Assembly: GCF_028640845.1 (NCBI RefSeq)
Contig: NC_080546.1
Location: 67,423,205 to 67,487,204 of the forward strand
Reading direction: 5' to 3'
Source of the DNA: Ahaetulla prasina
Taxonomy: Eukaryota; Chordata; Lepidosauria; Squamata; Colubridae
Length of the DNA stretch: 64,000 nt
In this document: positions 23,974-33,589 of the stretch, piece after piece
Layout: each line of letters begins with the position of its first letter
Numbering within the stretch: the stretch's first letter is position 1
Notes under the pieces: model-generated
Databases searched by the model: none
Told to the model about the DNA's origin: nothing
What the model saw: the letters and a program-made list of their open reading frames with translations, nothing else
Made by a program: the position numbers and the translations under genes

Positions 23974-24991
23974 TACTGGCCTCCTGAAGCTTTGAAGCAG
24001 ACAACGGAAGCTCCTCCTCCGGTATCTTCCGTCTAGCTCCTCCCACAGCTTCCATAATGGTATCCTGACTTTTACTTTGAGACTGTTGCTCTTCTTTACG
24101 CTTAAGGGCTCCTCTTGTCACCCTTTGCTCTTGTGGTTCCTCTAATACTGGCAGCAATAAAGGCTCTTGGGTCACCACGCCTTCTTGAGTCTCTTGAAGT
24201 TTTTCTATCACTTCTATTTCGACTTTCAAAACTGTAGAAAGAAAATCCTTTGCCTTTAAAACAGTATCAATTCTATGTCTCCTTCCTTGATAGAATAGTG
24301 TCAGTCCAACTGGCACCTCCCATCTGAATTGAATCTGATGTTTTTTAAGTTCTTGTGTAAAAAAAGCAAATTCCTTCCTGTCTCTTAACATCTTTGAAGG
24401 AATCTCTTTCAACACCTTCAACTCCTGTTCTCCAATTTTTAAAGTTGTCTGATATGAAACTTGCAGAATTTGATTTCTCATAGTCCTTTTCACAAAATAA
24501 ACCACAATGTCCCGAGGAAGCTTTCTCTATCTTGCAATCCAAGAATTAACTCTATATATTTTATCAATTTGGTAAGCTACCTCTTGGGGGTCCGCTTCAA
24601 TAAATTCAGCCAATGCTTCTGATATAATTTTTCTTAAGTCTTCTCCACGCTCTTCTCGCATACCACGAATTCTAAGAGCTCCTTCCATAAGTTTATATTG
24701 TAATATCACAACCTGATCTTCATTTTGATCCACTTTTTTCTGAACACCTTTCATTTCGTCTTCTAAATGCTTATTTGACTGAAAGATCTGTTGCATTTCC
24801 ACTTCCAATCCTTCAATTTTTTTACTCAGTCCTTGAACTGCCATAAGAATATCTTCTCTTATTTTTGCATTAAAATTCTCCATCATCTCTTTCTGCCTAT
24901 CTTCAGAAAGTTTTAATTGTTCTTTCAATATTTCCTCAAGACTTGGTTCAGATCCCCTTCTTCCAGAAGGCTTTAAAGGTTTAGCTGCCAT
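23963..24991 (-). pseudogene. L1-6 ORF1 (one frameshift)
   Basis: This is an L1 ORF1 RNA-binding protein. It begins MAAKPLKPSGRRGSEP at 24991, followed by a long Gln/Glu/Lys-rich coiled coil (about residues 20-95). The RRM begins near KVDQNEDQVVILQYK and continues to IYRVNSWIAR. A frameshift at about 24510-24530 then switches frame to the rest of the RRM and the C-terminal domain (24505-23963, FRWEVPVGLTLFYQG). The acidic/basic tail ends ASNGK. The stop overlaps the ORF2 ATG by 11 nt (23963-23973). Apart from the shift it is complete. Confidence 0.85.
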
Positions 24992-25566
24992 TCTGTCTTC
25001 AAAAGAATCAGGAATTCAAACTTAATAACTCTCCTTCCCTCCTTTCAGTATAAAAAAACTCCGTTTGTAACAATCCACAAGTAACGCTGCTTCATCGTAC
25101 TAAAAAATTTTTACTTTCACTTTTAGATGCCATTTTAAAAGTCAATTAATCAAAGACAAAGAAAGGTTTCAAGTTTCAAAAAGGGAGTCGGTACTTGCCG
25201 TGCTGATTCTGCATCAAAGTTCGAACGCTTGTGAAATTCCCGTCTGCTTGGAATATCAATCAATTTAATAAGTCCTCTAGAGCAGAAGCGACATTCCTCT
25301 CCTTTTCCCTGATAAAAACAGGGGCGTGCTGAAGTTGGAAGGAGTGGAATTCGGTGGGGTCATAAATCCAGGAAAATTCGCTCTTGAGAGCAAACCCCCT
25401 GTCAGACCTGCCACTCTTCCACAATTCTGATAACCTCTTTCACCCAGAGATTATGCTAAGCTCAGTGAACAGTGATTTATTTTCTGTTTCACTGACTTTT
25501 ACAATCTTCTAACACGGAGTGCTCTGTTAGAGCACCCAGCAGGAGGGTGACGTCACTGGAAGCCCC
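24992..25566 (-). promoter_or_regulatory. L1-6 5'UTR with putative internal promoter
   Basis: 575 bp lie between the TSD and the ORF1 ATG. Reading on the minus strand, the first bases are GGGGCTTCCAGTGACGTCAC. This places an ETS-like CTTCCAGT (25555-25562) next to a perfect CRE palindrome TGACGTCA (25549-25556), both within about 18 bp of the 5' end. A short inverted repeat, TGCTCTAACAGAGCA, follows at about 25520-25535. L1 elements need an internal promoter at the extreme 5' end, so this is a plausible one. No activity is implied for this broken copy. Confidence 0.55.
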
Positions 25567-26765
25567 AAAGCTTTTTTAATCTTATCCTGTTGATATCTCT
25601 CTTTACCTTTATATTTTATTTTTTCTATAATACGTGCTTTTTGTTTTTTCCTTAACATATATGCTAACCACCTACCAGGTCTATTTGCATTACAAAAAGT
25701 ATTATGTTTAGCATACTGTATATTTGTTGCCACCTGGTCTGCCATTATCATATTAAATTGACTGTAATATCTTTATTGCATCTTTAAGTTTTTGATCATG
25801 TGGATTATGTATTAATAATTGTTTCTTTTGAATTTCCTCTTCTAAATACCTACGCTGTTTTTGTTGTTTACTTCTCTGTTTATAGTTCGTATATATTAAG
25901 ATTCCTCTCATAAAAGCCTTACTCGCGTCCCAAACCATTTCTATCAATGTTTCGTTATTCAAATTATCATCAAAAAATTATTCCATTTGTTTTTTTACAT
26001 TGATTTACATTATCTTCATATCTAAACAAATTTTCATTTATTCTCCACAATTTTCTACCACCTTTTTCTTGTTGCAATTCCAACCATACTGGACTATGGT
26101 CAGATAAACACCTTGGAAATATCTTCATTTTCTTCACCCTAAGAAACAATTCATTGGTAATTAATATAAAGTCAATACATGAAAAAGATTGATGCCTATC
26201 AGAAAAAAAAGTAAAATATCTATCGTCAAAATTCCGCATTCTCCATACATCTCTCAACTCAAAATCTTCCATCATCTCAAAAAAGGATTTGGGCAGCTTT
26301 GCATGCGTAGGGATTTTCTTAGAGAGAATTCTCTTATCCTTTTGGGTATCTATTACACCATTCCAATCCCCTAGTATAATAAATGATTTATAATCCCAAA
26401 GGGTCAGTTTATCATGCAGGATTCTGTAGAATTTTTCTTGTTGCTGGTTAGGTGCACATATACCAATCAAGTGTGTCTTTTTTCCTTCTAATACAAGTTC
26501 AATAGCAATGGATATCTGCTTCAATTAATTTAGCTGGTATATCTTTTCTCAAATATACCACTATACCATTTTTCTTATCCAAAGCTGAAGCAACAAAGTG
26601 TTTACCTAATTTTGAGTTTATTAGGTATTTTGATCTGATAGTTTAATATGTGTCTCTTGTAAACAAATCACATCATTTTTAAATTGTTTCAAATAATGAA
26701 ATATTTTTCTTCTTTTCTGCGCTGAATTCACACCATTAACATTCCGTCAGGAATTTATTTGCCAT
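25567..26765 (-). pseudogene. L1-5 ORF2, endonuclease part (broken)
   Basis: The minus-strand endonuclease begins at the ATG at 26763-26765. It is frameshifted early and then open from 26524 to 25970 (IGICAPNQQQ, GDWNGVIDTQ, DRYFTFFSDRHQSFS, LSDHSPVW). The linker follows at 25527-25962. It continues, after the L1-6 insertion, at 20011. The endonuclease catalytic environment is recognisable but the frame is broken several times. Confidence 0.85.
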
Positions 26766-27823
26766 CAATGGCTGCACGAAGTTTTTGAGAAATCAGCTGA
26801 AGATCCTCACTCCCCTTTGTCTTCGGCCTCACTCCTCCCACTGCTTCTGCTTCTGTAGTAGAATCGTGACTTTTACTTTGAAGTTGATCCTCCTTTTCTT
26901 TATGCTTAGTAGCCACCCCCATCATCCTTTGTTCTTGTGGCTGCTCTTGGGATAATAACATCAAAGAGGCCACATCACCTTCCATACTCATTTGCCTCTC
27001 TTGTGGGCTTTTATCTGTTGCTTCGGGATCAACTTTCAGCACATTAAAAAGAAAGTCTTTCACTTTCAGCACAGTTTCAATATGATATCTCCTTCCCTGA
27101 AAAAAACACTGTGAGACCAGCTGGAACCTCCCATCTAAATTGACTCTGGCATTTCTTGAGTTCTTGTGTAAAAAATATAAACTCTTTCCTATCTTTTAAC
27201 ATCTTAGGGGGAATCTCTTTCAGAACCATCACTTTTTCTGATATGTGGCTTGCAGAATCTGATTTCTCATTGCTCTTGTTAAAAAATAAACCACAATGTC
27301 TTTTGGCAATTTTTTTTTGTCTAGCAATCCAAGAATTAACCCTATATACTTTGTCAATTTGAAAAGCAACCTCTTGTGGGTCACATCCTAGCATTTCAGT
27401 CAAAGCTTCTGATAGGATTTTCTTAAGATCTTCATCCTTTACTTCCTGCAAACCCCTGATTCTCAAAGCCCCCTCCATCGCCCTGTATTGTAACATCACC
27501 ACCTGATCTTCATTTTTATCCACTTTTATTTGCAGTTCTCCCATTTTATTTTCCAAATGCTGATTAGACTGATTAATTTCTTCCACTTTCTCTTCCAAAA
27601 CCTCCAAGTTCTTTTCCAAGCCTTGAAAAGCCATCAAAATTTCATCTCTTATTTTTTTATTATTTTCTTTCATTTCCTCTCTAGTCAATTCATTCACCTC
27701 AGAAATATGGTTCATAACTTCTTTAAACCTTTCTTCAAACATTTTTGTCTGTTCTTTAAACATATCTTCCATACCCACTTCAGATCCCCTTCTTGTTGTA
27801 GGTTTAGGTGGTTTAGAAGCCAT
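26755..27823 (-). pseudogene. L1-5 ORF1 (two or more frameshifts)
   Basis: The start chosen is the ATG at 27821-27823 (MASKPPKPTTRRGSE), matching the starts of L1-6 and L1-9; the frame is open a few codons further upstream. A long coiled coil (roughly residues 20-110, repeated EEMKENNKKIRDEI and EVLEEKVEEINQ-like heptads) precedes the RRM (KVDKNEDQVVMLQYR to VYRVNSWIARQ). A frame disturbance near 27250-27310 corrupts the RRM end. A second at about 27077 separates the C-terminal domain. The tail ends AAIDGK at 26755, overlapping the ORF2 ATG by 11 nt. Confidence 0.8.
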
Positions 27824-28236
27824 TTCAATTTCCAACTTAAAATTCAATTATAAAATCAGAATCAAAGATATAGAGTAAAATAAAAAAAAACTTTTTCTGT
27901 CTTTCTTCCTTTCAATATAGGAGAGCCTCCACTTTGTTACAATCCACAAATACAGTCTCCACTTGATTACACAAACAGCTTCCAACTTTCACTTCCTCTC
28001 AGACGCTATTTTCAGCAATCTTAATTAAAACAATAGAAAGTTTATTTTCTTAAAGGGTAGAAGTCAGGTTTAATACTTGCAATCCCAATGATCGATCACT
28101 TGTATTTGTTCCATCTGCATCCAGAGATCCAAAGAAAAATCACTTGAGCAGAGGTGGTCGCTTTCTTCTTTTCCTGCTACTGCAGGAGTGTGCTGGATTC
28201 AGAGCTCAGCGGAGTTATGCAGGACTCGACCTCTGT

Positions 28237-28400
28237 TAACCATCTGTTATTGTATTTAATACATAGAAATTCCACAAATTGCTTTCAGTCCCTTGTACTA
28301 CTATCTAGTCCATTATCTCTAATCAAAACAGTTAATTTTGCCATCTCTGCTAATTCATTGAATTTTAAAATCCATTCTTCAACGGTCAACATATCTTTTT
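28237..28400 (-). pseudogene. L1-7 ORF2 C-terminus, downstream piece
   Basis: The minus strand reads MLTVEEWILKFNELAEMAKLTVL, a typical L1 ORF2 C-terminal end of a third lineage. It is the continuation of 30244-30574. The two were separated by the insertion at 28401-30243, as shown by the 12-bp repeat ACATATCTTTTT at both junctions and by the reading frame rejoining there (KEKDMLT across the site). Confidence 0.75.
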
Positions 28401-28674
28401 TTTTTTTTTTTTTTTTCCCCCCCAAAAAAAAGTTTTTATTGGTCAAAAAAAAGTTTATACAAATACATATCAGGTATGGTAAATTTTCATTTTTCTTATA
28501 CGTGATAAGAATTTTACTCAAAATTTTAAACACATACAACAGCCATATGGCAAGCAGGTAATACGGAGTAGCTAAGTTTACCAATCTTACATACGCAATA
28601 AAGAAGGGTCAAGAATAATCAGAATATCATACGAAAGAGAATAAGTAAAACCAACACAATACCAAATATCTTTG

Positions 28675-29583
28675 TCACCTCCTAGTTTTGGATCTCAGAA
28701 CTCTGGGTTCAGCCTGACCCAACTCCAGGGCCGCAACAGCGGCAGCCGCCTCCGCCCCATGGTCTATAACCTCCCCTTCTTCAATTCCTGGATCATCTGA
28801 TTCCAGGAGGGCTTTGTGTTCCTCCATATAGGCCGTAGCCTCCGCAATTGTACTAATTTTTTTCGTAATGCCCTCCCGGAAAATCATCAATCCCTCTGGC
28901 ATCAGCCATCTGAAGCCTACTCCCTTCTGGTACAATTTGCTTGACAAAAAGTAATATTTCTTTCTCATTTCACGTACCTGTCTGGGAATCTGCCTCAGAA
29001 TGGCTATCTCCCTGCCCCTATAAGTCAGTGCCCCACTCCTATGTTTTCTAAGAATTTCATCTCTCGTCTCTCTTTTCACAAATTTAACATGAACCTCTCT
29101 AGGAACTGCATGCGTGCGTGCATATTGTGAATTAACTCTATAAACTCGATCCACATCCCAATTCATAAAATCAACACCTCTCCCAAGAAATTCTCCCAAC
29201 AGTTTAGTCACAACATCTCTCAAATCTTCTTGGTCCACTTCTTCCAAATTTTGAAACCTAAGGAAATAAGACATTTTATCCATCTGTAATCCAAGCACAG
29301 CATTGCTTGTCGTCTCCCCTCTTTTCTGCACTGCCCGCATCTCACCCTCCAAACCTTCCACTTTCTGCTTATTTTCTGCTGAGACTTGTTGAGTATCCTT
29401 TAAGTCCTTTTGGATAGTCACAATTTCCGCTCTTATTTCATCCAGTTTCTTGTCCATATTAGATAACTTTTCCAAAATTCTCTCCATTTCTCCAGCAGTT
29501 GGTCTCTGACCTTTTGCCATTAAAAAAAATTTTTTAAAGTCCTCAGGCAAGCACAGTATCCTTATAATTTCCTCCGGATCCAC
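28675..29583 (-). CDS. L1 ORF1-type RNA-binding protein, intact, 302 aa
   Basis: The ORF is intact with no stops or frameshifts. From the N-terminus: a short hydrophobic lead (IIRILCLPEDFKKFF) at residues 1-25; a coiled coil at about 30-95 (EMERILEKLSNMDKKLDEI and following heptads); an RRM-like domain at about 100-185 (MSYFLRFQNLEE, VDRVYRVNSQYAR, REVHVKFVKRETRD); and a C-terminal domain at about 190-255 (ILRQIPRQVREMRKKY, GFRWLMPEGLMIF). An acidic then Ala-rich tail ends RVLRSKTRR. This is the domain order of L1 ORF1p, a trimeric single-strand nucleic-acid-binding chaperone. It is clearly divergent from the L1-5, L1-6 and L1-10 ORF1s. The start at 29583 is the first ATG of the frame. No ORF2 follows. 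Confidence 0.8.
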   Translation of the reverse strand: MDPEEIIRILCLPEDFKKFFLMAKGQRPTAGEMERILEKLSNMDKKLDEIRAEIVTIQKDLKDTQQVSAENKQKVEGLEGEMRAVQKRGETTSNAVLGLQMDKMSYFLRFQNLEEVDQEDLRDVVTKLLGEFLGRGVDFMNWDVDRVYRVNSQYARTHAVPREVHVKFVKRETRDEILRKHRSGALTYRGREIAILRQIPRQVREMRKKYYFLSSKLYQKGVGFRWLMPEGLMIFREGITKKISTIAEATAYMEEHKALLESDDPGIEEGEVIDHGAEAAAAVAALELGQAEPRVLRSKTRR

Positions 29584-30243
29584 CAGGGGGCACTCACAGG
29601 AGCAACGAGTCCAGAGTACAGTTAGTCAACCAGGAAACCGAAGGGAAGTGATGTCATCAAGATTCTCATAGTGAAGGCGGAAGCTGGACGCCACCATTGT
29701 TCCCCAGAGGGAGGGGGGGCCTCAAACCCTCCCTCCTAAATTTCTCCATCACCTCTTCTCTCCAGAGCTCCACAAAACCGGTAATCTTGTTATTTTAAGT
29801 TCTCCTCTCTCCAAAGTGATTCGTACTCCTTCCAGTCGCAGGGGAGAAAAAACCCCCCCGCACTCCGGAGCACTCCACTCACGTTTGCCGATATCCCCTT
29901 CCCTTCTTCATTCCTCAATTCTTCTCCGTTTCCTGTTCACCACCAGGCTGCTGCAATTATAAATCCAAAGCCCCGGTGTCACTGGGCACAGCGGCCTAGG
30001 CGACGACCAAAATAATGGCCGCGGCCTGTGGCCTCCGAACCCCGCCGAGCCTAGGACGCGCCAGCATCGGTCCCCACAGTCCTGTATGTCGGCTGGGAGA
30101 CCCCTGGCGAGCCGTCCGTGCGGCAGGTGTCCTTTTCGGAACACCTGGCCCCTGAGGGCCTCGGCGGCGGCCGGATTCGGACACTGGAGGCAGGAGAAGC
30201 CTTCCAGACGTCCGTTGCCACCGGATACCGGAAGTCTTGTCCT
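29584..30243 (-). promoter_or_regulatory. CpG-rich 5' leader of the ORF1-only retroposon
   Basis: This 660-bp GC- and CpG-rich leader stands out from the AT-rich surroundings. Near its 5' end, the complement of 30227-30234 reads CTTCCGGT, an ETS-type site. The sequence GCGGCCATTATTTT near 30017-30030 (complement) resembles a YY1 site. ORFs inside it on either strand, such as 29908-30279, cross the insertion boundary or lack motifs and are judged non-coding. It is the probable internal promoter. Confidence 0.5.
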
Positions 30244-30574
30244 ACATATCTTTTTCTTTTCAGTGCTTGGCAAATACAATCCTTGCAGCAGTCACCATGT
30301 GAAGGAATAGAATCCCAAATTGTTTTTCAATTGGCTTATCCATAATACTTAAAAGAAAAGTTTCAGGTTTCATTAATATTTGTATCTTAAATATTTTCTG
30401 CATTATCAATATTATGTTTATCCAGTATATTTTCACATATTTGCAAGACCACCAAATATAATAAAATGAACCTGGATTTTGATTACATTTCCAGCACATA
30501 TTAGAAATCCCTTTATAGATTTTTCTAGTCTATCAATGGGCCAAACTCCAATTATACATCATTTTAGAGAAATT
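30244..30574 (-). pseudogene. L1-7 ORF2 C-terminus, upstream piece
   Basis: On the minus strand, 30260-30499 encodes the L1 ORF2 C-terminal cysteine region (CWKCNQNP... ...WWSC) and the AARI motif. It belongs to a lineage different from the main L1 family here. It is cut at 30574 by the ERV 5' LTR and interrupted at 30244 by the ORF1-only retroposon. The downstream piece lies at 28237-28400. Confidence 0.75.
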
Positions 30575-30830
30575 TGTAAAAGAAAGCCCTCCCCATCACG
30601 CGATATAAAACTTTCCCTAAATACAAATGTTTATGTGTATAAAAGAGGAAGTACCACACTGTGTAAATGGGGTGGAAACAAACGCTTGCTTGAAATGACA
30701 CGCTTGCTTGAAATGAATGCTTGAACACACTGAACATGCTGGAATGAACTCTTGCTCAATAAAGAATGTGTGAACATGCGCTTGCTCGCACACTGAAAAA
30801 CATCTCGTGTGCAATCATTGAAAACCAATG
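30575..30830 (+). repeat. Class II ERV 5' LTR
   Basis: This approximately 256-bp LTR starts TGTAAAAG and is repeated at 38736-39631 (where a solo LTR is inserted). It contains a TATA box (TATAAAAGAGG near 30638) and an AATAAAG polyA signal near 30758. The exact 3' end is uncertain, because the two copies differ by a few bases where the primer-binding site begins. Confidence 0.75.
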
Positions 30831-30832
30831 TC

Positions 30833-30851
30833 TGGTGACTCTGATGTGATC
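30833..30851 (+). promoter_or_regulatory. ERV primer-binding site (tRNA-Trp-like)
   Basis: TGGTGACTCTGATGTGATC follows the 5' LTR directly. It matches the complement of the tRNA-Trp 3' end except at three C-to-T positions, as expected from CpG decay and age. The tRNA assignment is from general knowledge of the tRNA-Trp 3' end and was not searched. Confidence 0.6.
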
Positions 30852-30981
30852 TGCTTCCGACATGATCCGACCCTCCGACATGATTCAAGCCCTCCGTGGA
30901 TAGGAGTTCTCAACTTACTTGCAGTCGTCTGAGAATAGACCCCTTTTGGTGCACACCATTCATCTTATGAGACCCCTAAGC

Positions 30982-30987
30982 TGTAAG
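30982..30987 (+). promoter_or_regulatory. Candidate ERV splice donor next to gag start
   Basis: GTAAGT lies one base before the gag ATG at 30989. A major splice donor in the leader is normal for retroviruses that make spliced env RNA. The match to the donor consensus is good, but use is not demonstrated. Confidence 0.4.
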
Positions 30988-30988
30988 T

Positions 30989-31771
30989 ATGGGTTCCAGT
31001 CTATCTCTATATCAGAAAAAACATGTCCAAGAACTGAAGTTTTTGTTGCAGAAATCTGGTATAGCAATATCAGAGAGGGACATTAGGAAACTGGTAGGTG
31101 AGATAGGGAAACAGTGCCCCTGGTATCCAGAACAGGGGACACTTCATCTGTCAGATTGGGAAAAGATAGGGAAAACTCTTCATCAGGAACCACAAGCTCC
31201 TGTTAAAATATTGCACTCGTGGCATCAATATAGACATGCTGTAGAAAACTATGGAATAGACAGGGTAGTTCGATCAAAATTAAGTTTCAGTCCACCCCCC
31301 TGCCATGATCAGGTAAAAATACTTCCTCCCACCACTCCTTTGCCTAACTTAGATAAAGGAAAAGCTGAAAATCTTAATAAGTATGTGCCTATAAGGAAAA
31401 CGTTGGAAGAGCACATGAGCAAAGGAGAAAACGATATGAAGGAATTAACAGACATCAAAGAAGAAAATATGAAGGAATTAATAGACATGTTAGCCATTTG
31501 TCTGGTACCTATGACTGGTCAAATAGATCAAAATGAGGCACAAGTAGCTGAACATCGCCCTCTTTCCTATGCAATCTTATCTGAACCTTGCAAAGGAACA
31601 AGGGACACTGGATTGAGAAGTACCTATATGCAAGGAATGTTGGAAACTACTGGAAAAGATCCTGATTTGGCAGAAATGATTAAAGCATGTCAAGATATAG
31701 AAACATTCTCTTACCAAATCAATTTGTTAGTAGCTGCTTTATCACAAGGCAGCAAGCCTCAAGGAAGGTGA
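30989..31771 (+). pseudogene. ERV gag, N-terminal part (class II, betaretrovirus-like)
   Basis: An open frame of 260 codons encodes the matrix end of a retroviral Gag. It begins MGSSLS, an N-myristoylation motif for membrane targeting. The Trp-containing segment CPWYPEQGTLHLSDW at residues 46-60 is typical of betaretrovirus-type matrix domains. The rest contains Pro-rich and Glu/Lys-rich linkers and ends in a region resembling the C-terminal part of a capsid. Much of a normal Gag, including the main capsid body and zinc knuckles, is missing, so a deletion inside or just after the frame is likely. It is an old, defective copy. Confidence 0.7.
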
Positions 31772-32434
31772 TATAAAGATCGTGATAATTTACCATTCTC
31801 AAAAGAACCAGAGAACCCTGAAACAACTAAGAATAATAAAGAAAAATATCTTGGCCCTACTGGATTTCCGGAGGTTGGTTGGATGCTGTCTCTTCCCGAG
31901 GTTTAGCAGGTAATAAAAGATTTAAAGGCTGTCTAAATGGGAAGACTCAGATAATTTGAATTGATTAATTTGATGTGATTTCTGCTAAAAATTATTTTGT
32001 TGATATGCATTTATAATAATAACATATAGAACTGAATTGGATTGAATTGATTGTGATATGTCTGGTCAGTCTGCAATTAAGTAATCTTCTCAGCTTGGAG
32101 CTGTGGGAAATGGAGATTAGTTAGGGCCCACAATCGCATTTATGATTGAGACTGCTCTCTGAGTTTTCCCACTGCTTTAAGAATTAGCTGTAGATTGGCC
32201 AAGGAAATAAAAAGTGAAGATTTAAAAAAGTGCCACAGTTCTGGAAATGTTGTTAGCTGCTGTATGTGTGTGTGTGTGTGTATGTGTGTGATCATTTCCA
32301 GACCTGGATGAAGGATGAAATCCTCTAATAATAGTACACAAAATTATTTAGAAAACGGAGCTCATTGGCTTGTGAGAAAGATCCCTGAAAGAAGTATAAT
32401 GATTGGTTTGCATGGAGGAAGCATTGAATGAAAT
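31772..32434. other. ERV interior remnant, no gene recognised
   Basis: AT-rich sequence follows the gag frame. A TG microsatellite (about 32260-32290) is present. No retroviral motif was recognised. It ends at the Gypsy insertion, and the interrupted sequence resumes at 36992. Confidence 0.4.
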
Positions 32435-32439
32435 GTTTG

Positions 32440-32629
32440 TGTTATGTATTAACAGTTGTGCCTTTAAATATTTGAGCGGGAAATCAGCACGTTGCTGATT
32501 GGACGAAGCCTCCAGCAGAACTGTATAAAAGGAGAGGTTTTTGCCCCAGCCTGTTGCTGGGTTCACCCTATATTAAAGAGCTGTTGTTACTACCCTGGTC
32601 TCCAGCCTCGTTACTTCCCGAACTTAACA
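32440..32629 (+). repeat. Gypsy 5' LTR
   Basis: A 190-bp LTR with TG...CA ends. It contains TATAAAAGG near 32524 and ATTAAAG near 32573 as likely TATA and polyA signals. It is identical by eye to 36802-36991. Confidence 0.92.
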
Positions 32630-32649
32630 TTGGCGACGAGGGTGGGATC
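32630..32649 (+). promoter_or_regulatory. Gypsy primer-binding site (tRNA-Ser-like)
   Basis: TGGCGACGAGGGTGGGAT begins one base after the LTR end. It complements the 3' end of tRNA-Ser(GCT) with a single mismatch, judged from general knowledge of that tRNA. The element would use this tRNA to prime minus-strand synthesis. Confidence 0.6.
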
Positions 32650-32726
32650 TCGAGGCTAAGGAGAACCAGAACCGAGCTGAAGCACGCTAGTCCCGAACCC
32701 AGCAAACTCAGGGCAGAAACGCGGAA

Positions 32727-33545
32727 ATGGCAAACACGCCACCCGCACCGTACAACCCGGGCAAGGAGAAATGGGGAACATATATGACCCGTTTCGAAAG
32801 CTTTCTAGAAGCCAACGAACTACAGGGGATCCCTGATAACCGCAAACGGGCTTACTTCCTAAGCCATTGCGGGCCGGAGGTAATCGAGATTGCGGAAGCC
32901 CTGGCAGAGCCAACGCCGATACAATCGGTATCGTGGCCGACTCTGCAGACTTTGCTGAAGAACCATTTCGCACCGACGCCGTCCAAATACGTGCAGCGGT
33001 TTGAATTCGGAGAACGAGACAGATGGAGGCGAGTCCATCGGTGACTACATGGCCGCTTTAAGAAGAGCGCCCAAGGACTGCGGATACCGAGACTTAGGCG
33101 AAGTGCTACTCGAGCAACTCATCCGAGGGGTCAAGGATATCCGCCACGGCGACGACTGCTAGCCAGGAGCAACCTGACACTAGCCACCGCTCTGGGCGAG
33201 GCCAGAGCACACGAAATGTCTACTAAAGCAGCAGAGACTCTGCAAAGCCTCTTCAATCCAAGGCGGCGCAAAGCCAACGCCAGTACACCAGGAGGAGATT
33301 CAGTCCGAATCCGAAGGTGAGGCGAGGATGAGGAAGGGTCTGCCGGACCGAGAAACGCGACACTGAGGACCGTGAGTGCGGAAGCTGCGGCGGGCAGCAT
33401 CAGCACCAACGCTGCAGGTTTAAAGACGCAACATGCCGGCGGTGTGGGAAGAAAGGACACTTAGCTCAGGTTTGCAGAGCGGCCCAACCTTCCCGAAAAT
33501 TCAAATCGGCCAATCAAAACGCGGAACCGGAAAGGCGGCCCGCGA
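32727..33545 (+). pseudogene. Gypsy gag (frameshifted)
   Basis: The frame starts MANTPPAPYNPGKEKWGTYMTRFESFLEANE at 32727, a Gypsy capsid-type start. It is open to 33044, where a 1-nt shift occurs within the RFEFGERD segment. Downstream frames carry the rest of the capsid (LEQLIRGVKD) and two zinc-knuckle motifs at about 33375-33480 (C-x2-C-x4-H-x4-C in the second, CRRCGKKGHLAQVC). Gag would package the RNA. The shift means this copy cannot make it. Confidence 0.8.
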
Positions 33546-33589
33546 TTGGTTCAAACAAGAAAGGCGCGAAGTCTAACCAAACGACTGTC

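Larger units (their letters stand above)
20012..25566 (-). mobile_element. L1-6: full-length L1 with 17-bp TSD
   Basis: A complete L1 on the minus strand: 5'UTR 24992-25566, ORF1 23963-24991, ORF2 20259-23973, 3'UTR and polyA 20012-20258. The flanking direct repeat AAAGCTTTTTTAATCTT lies at 19995-20011 and 25567-25583. It joins the two halves of L1-5, so this L1 inserted in the same orientation into L1-5. Total length is about 5.55 kb. ORF1 has one frameshift and ORF2 has several, so it is no longer active, yet it is the only L1 in the window whose two ends and both ORFs can be read without a large deletion. Confidence 0.9.
25567..28236 (-). mobile_element. L1-5, 5' part (5'UTR, ORF1, start of ORF2)
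   Basis: This is the 5' half of the L1 whose 3' half lies at 16391-20011; L1-6 sits between. It contains ORF2 codons up to IKKA at 25567, all of ORF1 and about 400 bp of 5'UTR. The 5'UTR aligns with that of L1-8 (shared GCAGGAAAAGAAGAAAG block near 28170). The 5' limit near 28236 is estimated from where this similarity stops. Confidence 0.85.
28401..30243 (-). mobile_element. ORF1-only L1-type retroposon (HAL1-like), full length
   Basis: A compact 1.84-kb element lies on the minus strand. It has a CpG-rich 5' leader (29584-30243), one intact ORF (28675-29583), a 274-bp 3'UTR with AATAAA (complement at 28435-28440) and a polyA tail (T-run ending at 28416). The direct repeat ACATATCTTTTT at 28389-28400 and 30244-30255 shows target-primed insertion into an L1 ORF2. 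No ORF2 or ORF2 debris lies between the ORF and the tail. ORF1-only half-L1 (HAL1) elements are known from mammals. This looks like an equivalent in this genome, and would have to borrow an L1 ORF2 protein in trans. Confidence 0.75.

Noticed and set aside
25400..25566. Separate LTR-like fragment beginning CTGTCAGACC
   Set aside because: The 17-bp TSD places the L1-6 end at 25566, so this segment is the start of the L1-6 5'UTR.
29908..30279. 123-codon minus-strand ORF upstream of the intact ORF1
   Set aside because: It begins in flanking L1-7 sequence beyond the TSD and shows no motif; it is an open stretch in a GC-rich leader.
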